Assembly: GCF_000715075.1 (NCBI RefSeq)
Contig: NC_134089.1
Coordinates: 71,778,697-71,842,696 of the forward strand
Origin: Nicotiana tabacum
Taxonomy: Eukaryota; Streptophyta; Magnoliopsida; Solanales; Solanaceae
Length of the DNA stretch: 64,000 bases
Direction of reading: 5' to 3'
Shown here: positions 11,552-22,800 of the stretch, piece by piece
Position numbering within the stretch: position 1 is the first letter of the stretch
How the letters are laid out: each line of letters opens with the position of its first letter
Notes under the pieces: model-generated
Database searches by the model: none
Told to the model about the DNA's origin: nothing
What the model saw: only the letters and a program-made list of their open reading frames with translations
Made by a program: the position numbers and the translations under genes

Positions 11552-12850
11552 CCTTAATATTACCATGCTTTATTGTTGTTTTATAGTCAAATTGATAACA
11601 AAATGCTCTAAATGGTGTTCTTTTGTTTCGCAGGGAATATTCTAAGTGAAGAAGCACTGCGGAGTATTTTGGAGTCAATAATATGAAGAAAACGTCCACT
11701 CAAGAAGTACCCGAGCACAAAGAAGCAAAAAGATGGACTGAGCAAGATCCACCGCGACCGCGGTGGAACCGCGGCAGATCAAGCGTCGAGGCAGAATGCT
11801 CAGCGTTCACCGCGGTCGAGCCGCGGTCTTGCCGCAACCGCGGTGCACTGTTCACGTGTCAGGAAAATTGGAGACCAAAGTGTAAATTCGGGAAACCTTG
11901 TTACAAACCCTTGTAAGCTGTAGAAACTCACCCAAGATTGGGTTAAGCTTGTTTTTAGACTACTTGGGAGGCAAGAACAAGTGTGAGAAGATCAACCAAC
12001 CATTAGAGTTTTTCTATCTCCTTTTATTTTCTTGCAATTACCCATTATGAATAATTTCGTAGTTTTATCCTGTTTTGTCATGAGTAGCTATTTTCCTAGT
12101 CTAGGGTTTTGATGGAACCTATTGAAGGATGAATTTCTTGTTATGTTAATATAGTTTGCCCAGTTTAAATCTCTATTTGTTCAACTACGTTCTTGTTGTA
12201 GTTAATTGATAGGATCCTCAATTAGCTGTGCCTAGTGTGCATAACTCAGGAGAGGGTGCATATTTAGGTAATTGTGAACAACACCACTCCCAAAGTATAA
12301 GAGGGATCAATAACTGAGGGTTTAAAGGCAGGATTAGGGATAACGAAGCATTGGGTGTAGTCTAAAGTGAGCTATAATAAATATAGTCAGTTAGCGTATC
12401 TCGGGAGAGTGCGTCTAGTAAATTATCGTGATTACTCGGGAGAGATTTACGGTAATAAGAGTGCTTATGATTGATAGAGATTATTGGCTGAATCTAGGTG
12501 AAACATAACCCGAAGGGATTCCATCAATAGGGGAAATTAAAACCTTAGAATCTTCTCTTAGTTGTTTACAACTTAATCATAGTTAGTTTTCAGCTACTTA
12601 TTTACATTCGTTCTTAGTTAGTAGAAATACCTCCAATTGTTATTTACAACGTTTGGGAAGTTGATTCTGTGGAATTTAGTAAGTCTAACAAAAGTAATTG
12701 ATAGGTTAATTTCTTGTGGGTTCGACTCTGGGCCTTTTTACAAAGCATAGTTGGGCGTGATCATAAACTAATTCATGCGATCATTCTGGACGTAGTCATT
12801 TGTTTAATTCTCAAAGAGAGTGATTTGCAAGCTATAGTAGTATCCTAACA
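11552..12850 (+). mobile_element. LTR-like insertion nested in the reversed gypsy LTR
   Basis: A 1.3-kb block beginning TGATATTTACACC and ending TATCCTAACA differs from its surroundings and has TG...CA ends. Its 3' half has a GTGGGTTCGACTCTGGGCC stretch like Ogre/Tat LTRs. No 5-bp duplication could be matched at the chosen ends, so the boundaries are approximate. The 77-codon frame at 11683-11916 reads through a CCGCGG-rich array and is not considered a gene. Confidence 0.4.
11752..11855 (+). repeat. CCGCGG palindrome cluster
   Basis: Four CCGCGG palindromes plus several CCGC or GCGG half-sites occur in about 100 bases, in a region otherwise poor in CpG. The arrangement resembles the CCGCAGAWGCGG array in the Tekay-like LTR U3, and may have the same promoter-proximal role in another LTR family. 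Confidence 0.65.
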
Positions 12851-13899
12851 GCATGCAATATTCAACAGAGAAATAGAAGTCTTAGATCAAATCTCAATTC
12901 GTCAAATGACCACATATTAACAGAGATTAAAAGGACCTAAGTATCCTTGTAGCCATACCCTTTACAATACAAAGGAAATAAAGACATTGAAGCGATGTTT
13001 AAGACACGGGAAGGAAAGCTATAGTCAGATTCATGTATGCAGATGATTTTGAACCTCTAGTCATGGTATCTAGTTTTGTCAGTAACCTCGTTACATATCT
13101 ACTTTACATTTTGAAAGTAAACGCAAATAGCAGATAACCTATGTTATTTTATTTTTTCTAGCTACCGGTTTACACATATACTCTTTAAAGTTCATAAATT
13201 ATTCAGTCCAAAGCAAGAGCATGTACAAAAGAATGAAAGTCAGAAGACATCGGTGCGTCAATACGAACAAGAAAGACGCACATTCACATTAGCATTTCAG
13301 ACAAATTCAGATCATGACCTTAAACAAATACATTACTAAAAAAGATTTCTAGCTTTTTATTAACATGGAGTATGCACTTCAAGTTTCGATGTCTGAAACA
13401 TGAAAACAGATTAACAATGGGAACTACAGAAGCTTCTAGCATTAAAACTCTAAAAGATTTCATATTTCTTTAAAGAAATCTGTTCATAATTCTTAGACTC
13501 CATTTGTCATTTTATTAGCTATACTAAACATACAAAAACAGGAAACTTAAACATGAATTCCTAAACAGAACAAATTTTGAAAAGGTAATAGATGAAAATA
13601 CAAGAAAGGAGTCGAATCTACCGTTTGTGGGGCAGTGAACTGGGGCGTCGAACCTCGAACCTACTCTATATTGACACGAACAGATCCGAACTTCGAGCCG
13701 AACGAGTTCGAGTATCTCTGTTATGGCCAAAGTAAGCCGAGACAGAAAGAATAAGTTCTAAAAGAAATTCTTAGAGTTTTTTAGAGGTGATATCAGCAGC
13801 GAGAGTAAAAAATGATAGTATTCGAGCGGAGCACAATTTGTGTGATGTAGGCTGTGCCTAAGATTGTTCTCTCTGAGATTGGCCAGGGAGCTAGAGATG

Positions 13900-13908
13900 T
13901 ATTTATAG
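13900..13908 (-). promoter_or_regulatory. TATA box of the reversed LTR
   Basis: CTATAAATA on the minus strand, followed about 30 bases downstream by a plausible transcript start. Context is the U3 of the LTR that starts at 14732. Confidence 0.5.
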
Positions 13909-14476
13909 ACGGAATTGAAATCGTAGAGTTTCATTTAGGCGGGCAAATCTCAAAATCGTTCAAGAGTCACGTGTAAGGGCTTGATTTCAAAATACAACCG
14001 TTGAATCAGAGAAGAAAACAAACATGTAATTGAAAAGAGCCGTTGATAGCTCAAAATAGGTGGATTCCTCAGTCATGTGTCTCTATACTCACTGGAATGA
14101 TGAAAGAAAAAGAAGAGAGAGGGGAACGTCTGATAATTTAGAAGAGAGACAAGTCTTGCGTGAAAATGGAGGCAGCAATGTCTGGTTTGGAGATTATAGG
14201 AGCTTGGAAGTTTTTCTAGAAATGGCGAAGATGACAAGGAAATGGATAGAGGTACTGCTGTATTTTTACTAGGGTTAAAATTAGGGGAGTGAAATATTTT
14301 AAGGGGGAGTTGGGCCGATTGGGTTGGAGCTAACTGATTGAGAAGACAACATTTGGGCTTTTTGTTTGGACGAAAATGGAAAAATCCCTTCTTCTTCTTC
14401 TTCTTGTATTCTTTCAAGCTTCTAAGTTGGGTCATACTTAGTCTTTTAAACACATTGTACAATACTATTAAATGAA

Positions 14477-14640
14477 CAATAGTAATAATAATATTAGTAA
14501 TTAATAACAATAATAATAATAATATATTGTTTAGTATTAGTAGTAGTAGTAATAATAATAATAATAATAATAATAGTCTAATACTAATAATAATAATAAT
14601 ATAAATAGTAATACTTATACAAATATTAATACTAATGACA
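14477..14640. repeat. (AAT)n/(AGT)n microsatellite
   Basis: Runs of ATA, AAT and AGT trinucleotides, partly symmetric about a central AAT run (TAGTATTAG... on one side, CTAATACTAA on the other). It lies in the U3 region of the reversed LTR. Confidence 0.9.
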
Positions 14641-14732
14641 ATGGTAACAAAAATAAGGTATTCGGTTTATTATAACTTAGAAGCTCAAGAAAATTAATTA
14701 GAAGAAAGGAGGGACAAAATTGGATGTCAACA

Positions 14733-15568
14733 AAAACCCTAGATAACAAATTAGCTATTCATAATAGTATGCATAACTGCAATACTAGAATTCATAACCA
14801 ATAATGAAAATAGGAAAAAGGAAGGGAAAAACTCGTAGAAGAATTCTCCGCTTTGCTCCTAGTATATTCTTGCCTCCTTAGGTCGAATCCCCGATCTCCT
14901 TAGCCTCCTTAGGTCTAAATTATGTCAAAAGTATGCCCCCCCTCAAAATAGCGTTTTTACATGTATTTCTACCAAGCAAGGTCGGGCCCAGACAAAAATA
15001 CCTTCTCCCACGCGAAATAGGACAATCACTCCATAAAATTTGCACTACCGTACCGCATGGGGTGACGTACTATGCGGGTGGCAGTGAGAAAGTTCAGATT
15101 GCTAATTCTGACAGGCTTCAGGAAATTTCCACAAGCGCGGCGCACCCCGCGCCGCTCCATGCGTTGTGATAGTGGGAATTCGTGAAAATACAAAACATTA
15201 AAGTTGTAGCCCTTTCAAATAGCTTTCCAATGATATATTGTGGAGCCCAAATGGAGTTTTGAACGACAAGTTATGTGCATTTTACTAGACAATACGTCGT
15301 ATGCCCACTCGATTCTCCGTTTCGTTCTTAACTATCATCCGTTGATCCCCGAACACGATCTCAGCTTAATTCTTTGGGCTTTTACTCAGACTGCGAAGCT
15401 CCAAATCACTTGAATTCATTTCATAATATCTACATAGCTTGGAATCACTCCTACAAGGCATAAAATACACAATTAGTGCAAAACAATAGCGATTAAAGCT
15501 CACACTCAATTAAATTGCAGTACATTAGAGTGTAATAAGCGACTAAAATACACAATTATAGCCTATCA
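14733..15568 (-). mobile_element. Reversed LTR fragment, truncated
   Basis: On the minus strand it begins TGATAGGCTATAATTGTG at 15568, a start resembling the nested block at 11552. It runs to 14733, where the LTR starting at 14732 interrupts it. It contains a GC-rich inverted repeat (GCGCGGCGC...GCGCCGC) near 15136-15160. There is no coding evidence; the 78-codon frame at 14933-15169 is fortuitous. Confidence 0.45.
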
Positions 15569-16500
15569 TCAAATTACAAGATTGCTTTTTAATTTCTTTT
15601 ATTTTTGTTTTTATTTTAATTTATTTTCTTTATAACTTTTTATTTCAACTATTTTAATTTCTTTTTATTTTTTTTTATTTTATTTAATTTATTTCTTATT
15701 TAATTTTAAAAAATATTTTCTTCCTACATTATTTATCTTTACTTCTCTACCTTTACTTCTTGTAATTCTATGTAATTACTTGTATATTTTATTTCTTATT
15801 TATTTTATTTTCTTCATTTAGTGTACGTGCGTTATTATTCTAGTTTTTGAAACTACACCCCATAATATTAGAAATAATGAGTCATTAACAAACTTGGCAT
15901 ATAATGAGTAATGTCATTAAAGTAGAATTTTATTATTGAATGAAGTTATAAACTTATTATGTTTTCTAATCTTAAGTTGTATTGGAACTTATTTTTTATT
16001 ATGTTGGAATTTGACATAATTTTTTTTTGTTTTTGAATTTTGAAATTGTGTTATGTTTATGGTTCCAATTTACTTGTTTTAGTAGTATTGACTTGCTATT
16101 TCACATTACATATTGTTCATTTTTTAGTTAAAATGGATAGATTACTTTTGTCAATCATTTGAATAATGTCATGATATTATATTTATAAATGTTAATTTAT
16201 TTTATCAAACATACATTTTGTTCTTACAAAAACGTATGTTTTTATTTTTTATAATTAATTAAAGCAAAACAATATTAGTTATAAATACATGACTACTAAT
16301 TAATGTATATTCAAGAAATATGCATCTTAAATACCAATTCTACTATCATTTATACTTATATTTTTTTTAAATTTTTGATAATTACTTCATCTAAAATTTA
16401 ATCTAACTGTGTAAGTTATCGTAATTACTATGTTTTATAATTATTAAGTTGTGTAATTATTATCATAATAATTATACCAATTCTAACTACCAAACAGAGC
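15569..16500. other. AT-rich intergenic DNA, no gene seen
   Basis: Long T/A tracts and TTTATTT-type simple sequence from 15575 to 15840, then unstructured AT-rich DNA up to the promoter region of the TEX10-like gene. Confidence 0.7.
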
Positions 16501-16686
16501 CTAGAGGATTTTACGGGCTAACACTGGAGTGAAAACACACGTTTGGCCGGTCAATGGGAGGTATTCACGAGACAATTTTGGCAAGAAAATGTCTATTTGA
16601 TCATAGCAAAATTAAAGTGTCTATTTAACATTTGGTAGTATCAACTTGTATTCAAATTATGCCTATCAGTGATCTTTTAATAAAAT

Positions 16687-16694
16687 TATAAAAG
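16687..16694 (+). promoter_or_regulatory. Candidate TATA box of the TEX10-like gene
   Basis: TATAAAAG lies 148 bases before the ATG, followed by a pyrimidine-rich CTCTCTTTTCTTCCTCC stretch where plant transcripts often start. Confidence 0.55.
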
Positions 16695-16773
16695 GGCTTT
16701 ATATGCAATTAATATGCTCTCTTTTCTTCCTCCTTCCAAGGTCAGTACGCGCCACTGCAAAACCTTAGCTCAA

Positions 16774-16781
16774 AAACCCTA
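16774..16781 (+). promoter_or_regulatory. Telo-box (AAACCCTA)
   Basis: AAACCCTA lies 61 bases before the ATG, probably in the 5' leader. Telo-boxes are enriched just around the start of plant ribosomal-protein and ribosome-biogenesis genes, which fits the TEX10/Ipi1 assignment. Confidence 0.65.
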
Positions 16782-16834
16782 CCTACTTCAAACTCCTGAT
16801 AACACACCCACCACCTTCATCGTGCTTCCAAACA

Positions 16835-16888
16835 ATGGTCAACAAGTCTAAAGCTCAGAAGAAGCAAAAGCGTGGTGTTGATTTCAAA
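16835..16888 (+). CDS. TEX10/IPI1: TEX10-like exon 1
   Basis: Residues 1-18, basic ([12 protein letters not shown]). Donor GTAAAA at 16889; ends in phase 0. Intron 1 is only 78 bases. Confidence 0.9.
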
Positions 16889-19800
16889 GTAAAAATTCCA
16901 TTCAATAATTTTTCAATCAATTTCTGTTTCTTTTTTCTTTTAACATGCTTAAGAATTGATCTGCAGAAAATAAAAAGGAAAATTGGAAGAAAATTGCCTC
17001 CGGCCCAGAATGCTACTAACACTGAAATCAAATCCAAAGGTAAAGAAAAATGGTGATCTTGGTTAGTTATATTTTGCCTATGTGTGTATATACGATTTCT
17101 ATTCTTGTAACAAGGTAAAAAGTGGTAAATAGATGACTCCTTTTTTTTGGACCGTAACAGCCATTTTTTTGTATTAAGTTAATGCCTTGAACCATTTTGG
17201 TTTCCATTTAGTGATGTAAATTTTGATCAAAATGGTGTAATATAAAGGTGTCTATGCAGTTGAGGAAGATTGACGGATTAAAGTATGTTTTTATTAATGA
17301 CTTAATCAACTGCAGCAATTATTCTACCTGAGCAAAGTGTAGCTTCAGAGAAGGCTGGTTTAGCTGTGAGCAAGAAAGGTTTAACGTTGAAAGAGCTTCT
17401 TCAGCAGACAGGTCATCACAATGCTAAAGTTCGTAAAGGTACTAACTTGTAAACATTATTGCGGTAAAGGGCAAAAAGTTTTTAAAAAATAAAAAATAAA
17501 ACATAAACTGCATCATGTAATGTTATATCTATTTGCTACATATATGTTTTGTATACATTTGGCACTTGCATTCTCTATATTTTCTTCTTTTTGCTTTTTC
17601 TCTTTTCGTTTTTTTGGGGTTTCTATTAGAAAAGAAACTTTCAAGTGGCAGTGTTTTTTTTTTTTTTTTAATCAATAAAAGAGTAACATTTATATAAGAA
17701 ACCAGCAACTGGAAGATGGTGGGAAAGTCAAGGTGCATATAAGCTAGCCTAGATACCATAGTAAAATAATTAAAATAAGAAGATGCCGGGAATTTACAGG
17801 TCATGTAATGAGCTAACAACATCCAACAAGGCGCTAGGGTAAGAAGTATTTACATCAGCCATGTTTCACCAAAAATGAAGCAAAAGAACACAAGTGACAG
17901 TGTTATGATTATAGAAGATGAAATTATGTCATTTGTTAGAGCTAGTGTTTCACTAGTTTAAGTTTACTTTGTGTTTCTTCTTTAATTCATTTTGTTCCTT
18001 TGATTAAAAAAAAGATTAGGTTTCTTACAAAACATCCTATATTGAGTAGGGCAAGTGTTTTGAGATTGCAAAGCATTTGCTATCCTATTCTATTGCGTTT
18101 CGGCCTTATTTCTCATCTTTATAGTCAATGGCATAATGTGGTAGTTAACCATGCTCAATTTCTTTTGACTTCCAGATGCTTTAATTGGAATTAGAGATGT
18201 TCTTCTTAAATTCCCTGCTGAATTGAAACTGCATAAGCTTGCTGTTATTGAGAAACTACGTGAACGTATCAGTGACGATGATAAATTGGTCCGTGAAACA
18301 CTCTATCAGCTTCTCAAGTCAGTTATTTTTCCTGGCTGTAAAGAGGTAGTTTCTAAACCATTTTCTTCCAGTCCTCTCTTTAGCACCTGACATGGTTTCT
18401 ATGGGTAAAAGTGCATTTGCTATCTATACTACAATACTTCCCAGAGCACGTATTCATCACCTGAAGTAGTTGCCAACTTGCCGTGCGCTATAATCGACTT
18501 AAGTGACTGCTGTTTTTCTTGCTGCACTTATTTTACTTATTTTAAGTGGTTTTTTTAGTGACACTAACAACTAGTTTCCCCAACCCCGAACCTTTTTAAC
18601 TCTAAGTGGAAGAAACATGCTTCAATGATCTGGTCAGATCGTCAAATTGACAAATCATAGCTGGTGTACGTCAAATGGTCATCTATCGAGAACTCATGTA
18701 CCCCATTTCTCAAGACTCAGGTTCTCATATACATCGAGTTTCCTCTAACTATTTTGTTCCTCTTATAAATTATCTATGTTGCGCGGACTCTCCAAAATGT
18801 AAACGCACCCGTGTCGGATCCTTCAAAAATGCACTACTTTTGGAGGATCCGACACATATCCGGCCACATTTTCGGAGAGTCCGAGCAACATAGTAAATCA
18901 TAGGCATGCTTGTAGTGCTTAGCATTTCGTAACACAATTTTTGCTTGTTTCAAGAGCTATCCTTTACTGTAGTTCTCTATAATTTCGTCAATGGAATAAG
19001 GGCAACGAGTGTATGATGCTTTTTTCATACTACCTGGCCTTCACGTATAACTTCCTAGACAGTTTTCTTCTTATCTTAAATGGAAAAAGGAGAAGGGGGG
19101 TTGAGGCTTACCACATAAAGATTCAATATGTGAGAAGTCCCTACAGGAATTTGGTCATCTATGTACGAAGACCTTAGCAAAATGTCGTTCGTCTTTTTTT
19201 ACCCTTTTAAAATAAAGTTCACACTAGACAAAATAGTCATTTGATTATTCTCCTAGATAATATTTAGGAGTCTGAAATTAAATTAGGTTTAATACTTATT
19301 AAATCTTTCCTTATTTGAATTAAGTAAGAAGTCCTTATATTTAGGACTTTAAAATTATTAAATTTTTCCTTATATAAATTTTACAATTGAAGTATGATTA
19401 AATAATATCAAATCCTTATGCGTATGAATTTTTACAGTTGAACCTTTTTTAGCTCAAAAGAGGTTATATAATTGTGCTAAATTTTAGGTGAACAATTATA
19501 ATGTAAACAAAATAAAATAAAGAAAAGATTGAAGAAACTGGAAGCATTTTGCTTCGTTCTTTATGCAAGTCAGTAATTAACCTATAAATGTTGTGAGTAG
19601 TCTATGTGTGATTGGTCCACTGAGTATTAATTTTATTCTTTGATCAATAATTTGCTTAGATATGAATATTAATATAGATTTTAAAATACAATTAGAAAAA
19701 ATAATTATGAAAATATTTAATAATAGCAAGAGAAAAAAAGCAAAAAGTAATTTACAAAAGTCATTTACTAACAGTACGACAAACATAAAATGCAAAAGTT

Positions 19801-22800
19801 CAATTTTATCATTTGATAAAAGAGTTTTTGTGGATCAAAATATAGTTATAATTAAATATTTAATATATGATATGAGCTAATATTAATAATTTGAATCATT
19901 AAAAAATAGATTATTTTCTTTAGTGATTAAAAAGATAATTAAGTATTTGAATTATTTTTTTCCCGGAGTTGAATTAACTAACTAGCGAAATAATTCAATT
20001 TTATTCCTTTCCAAATTTGTCGAATTGGTAAAATTATTTTTCAAGTTTACACAAATCTTAGAGTACATAATTTCTTTTTCATAAAAAGACCATCAGCGAT
20101 AAAAGAAATATGAATATAAAACAAAATCAGTTATACTATTAAGAATTAAATTTGTTAAAATGCAAACTTTAAGAAAAAAAGGACAAAATAGTAGAAGACA
20201 AAATGTATTCATAAAGAGATTTCAAGTGAGACACAATTTAACATATTTGTATATCATATTATAAGATGTGTATAACTACGAAATAATGTATAACTAATTT
20301 AACTAAATTCATCATCTATGCATATTTAGAAGATATTTAATACAATTACTATTTTAGTGTGATAAAAAATATTTTTATCGTTTAAACAAATATTATTTTT
20401 TATTTTAACGCCAATATATATTTTTAATCGATAGACACTACATACACGTGCAACACACGTATCCTAAAACTAGTTGGAAGAATAATAGTTACGTTCTATT
20501 TGGTTGTTTGGGTACTCAGTACTCTTACAAAGTCTGATAAGGCGAGGTTACCTCTTGTTTGTTGTTTGGTCACTAGGTTACTTTCAATGAAGCAATGCAA
20601 AATGTATATTTCCTCTGCTGGTGATTTGTTATCCACGAGTGAACAACAACAACAACAACTATCCCAGAAGTGGGGTCTGGGGAGGGTAGTGTGTACGCAG
20701 ACCTTACCCCTATCTATGAAGGTAGAGAGGCTATTTCCGAAAGACCCTCGGCTCAAGAACGTAAAAAGATGGAGCAATAGAGAAACAATAGCAACAATAA
20801 TGTAATAAGACAGTGTAAGCAAATAATACAATGAATAATGACAGAGATCCATGGATATGAAACTACAAGAATAGTGCCAATCCTACTGCTAATATTGACA
20901 TACCGTATAGAAACAAGGGACTAGGAATAGGAAGGTACCCGACTAGTACTAGTACTACTAGTAGTAAGACAAGGCAAAACTCTAGACTGTCTATCAACCC
21001 ACCACCCTAATTTTTGACTTCCACACCTTTGTATTGAGGGTCATGTCCTCGGTAAGTTGGAGCAGAGCCATGTCCTGCCTAATCACCTCACCCCAGTTCT
21101 TCTTAGGCCTCCCTCTACCCCTCCTCTGACTCGCCATGGGCAATCTCTCACACCTCCTAACCGCGGCATTAGCGTCTCTCTTCTTCACATGACCAAACCA
21201 TCTCAGCCTTGATTCCCTCAACTTCTCTTCCATAGGAGTCACACCCACTTTGTCCCTAATATATTCTTTCCTAAGAAAAGATAGAGTTTGTTTCAATTGC
21301 CTTCGGATTTTACTGTTAGTTCCGTTCCTGCTTGTTAGTCTTGCGTTGTCAGATCAAGTTAAACCTTCCTTTGCATGCCTTGTTCCTGCTTGTGATTTTG
21401 CTATATCGTCTTATATTCTCTTAATATTTGGGGAGCAGATGGCTTTATTCTTCTATTCTTCTGTCTGTGATTATAATGTTGGTTGTTCAAATTCTGCAGG
21501 ACTTTGTACTATGTTTCACCTATAAAAGAGGGGGCTAACACTATTCGTTTGTGTTGCAGGATAATAAGGGACCAATTAATTCCTTGATGATGACATATAT
21601 ACTTAATGCAATGACAAACATGGCTATTGAAGTGCGGTTGATGGCTTTCAAATTTTTTGACCTCTTGATCCAGTATTTTCCATCATCCTTTTTATTGTAC
21701 GCTGAAAAGGTAAATAAATAGATTTTTACATGTGGAAAGTTTTTACATTGCTGCAGGTTTTAACTTGATTTTTAATTTGGCATTGTTTTAAGTTGTTGAC
21801 GGTAATTCTCTAACTATATTTTGATTTATCAGAAAGAACAATGTTGAATTGTGTGACTATCTCATCTAAAAGCTTAAGCTGTCAGAGAGAGCATACTTTT
21901 ATTTACTTAATTATGTCTTCAACACGCCCCCTCACGTACGGGCTTGATTCTTTTTGATGAGCCAAGCATGTGGAAATTCTTTTTGATATTGGGTGGCGGT
22001 GAGACTCGAACCCAGGACCTCTGCTTGCTCTGATACCATGTTTAATTGTGCGACCATCTCATCTAAAAGTTTAAGCTATTAGAGAGAGCACACTTTTATT
22101 TACTTAATTATGTCTTCAACAAACAAAAAAAGAAACTTTATCTATATTTTCATTGACCGATACATTCTAGAAAATGCAAGTCCAGTATATTGCTCGGATT
22201 TGGGTGCTGGTATCCGATCCGGATGGGAATCTAGAGGTCAGATCCTTCATAATCTAAATTTTAAGATTCTGGGGTACAGATCCATGTACGGGTACGGGTG
22301 GGGATTCGGCTAAAAGTAATTCAGCAACAACAACAACAACAACAACAACCACCCAGTGTAATCCCACAAGGCTAAAAGTAATTCAAAATTCTAAAAATAG
22401 ATCTATGCAAATATCCAAAGTTATGAGAGATATTATGTGGTAAACTTATAGGTAATGAAGTGCAACCAATAATTCAATCCTTTTTGAGAATTTCTCAAGC
22501 TATAGGCTCTAGTAGGCAGCAACTAAAATTCAATCTTTCGTTTTTTCATTTTTCGTCAAATTTTCCATGGATAGTGGTTAAAGTACTCGGTCTCGATTGA
22601 CCACACCCTGTACGAATCCCATACCCTTACCCGTACCAGCATCGTGTCGACAAGGGTGCGGCAACTAAAATGAAGAGTCCGGACAACATAGTGTGGAATG
22701 TCAACTTTGAGAATGTGCTTAATAGAATTATACTTAGAATGTATCAGTCAAGGAAGATATTGTTAGAATGTATTTACATCACAAGCTGCACTATTACGAA

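Larger units (their letters stand above)
10459..14732 (-). mobile_element. Reversed gypsy (Tat-like) LTR with a nested insertion
   Basis: Read on the minus strand it starts TGTTGACATCCAATTTTGTC at 14732, a start typical of Solanaceae gypsy LTRs, and ends GGGGTATAACA at 10459. A CTATAAATA box sits on the minus strand at 13900-13908, about 0.83 kb inside, fitting a U3 promoter. Sequence just left of 10459 (GACTTTGCTTGGGAC on the minus strand) resembles a Tat-type primer site. Flanking bases CAAGC and AAAAC do not match, so this is probably the 5' LTR of a reversed element and not a solo LTR. No coding sequence remains. Confidence 0.55.

Noticed and set aside
14073..14510. 145-codon minus-strand frame
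   Set aside because: Low-complexity Lys/Ser/Phe-rich translation of the U3 of a reversed LTR, including a CTT run; no domain.
10459..14732. Calling the reversed LTR a solo LTR
   Set aside because: The flanking 5-mers (CAAGC and AAAAC) do not match, so no target duplication supports it.
20994..21296. A 100-codon minus-strand frame that looks like a host gene
   Set aside because: Motifs [11 protein letters not shown] and [11 protein letters not shown] are RTE-type LINE C-terminus, followed by a 3' UTR and TTG tail.
22027..22038. Apparent tRNA-like A and B boxes (also at 24826, 39340)
   Set aside because: They are SINE promoters: no acceptor stem or anticodon arm forms a full tRNA cloverleaf, and the body continues as dispersed repeat.
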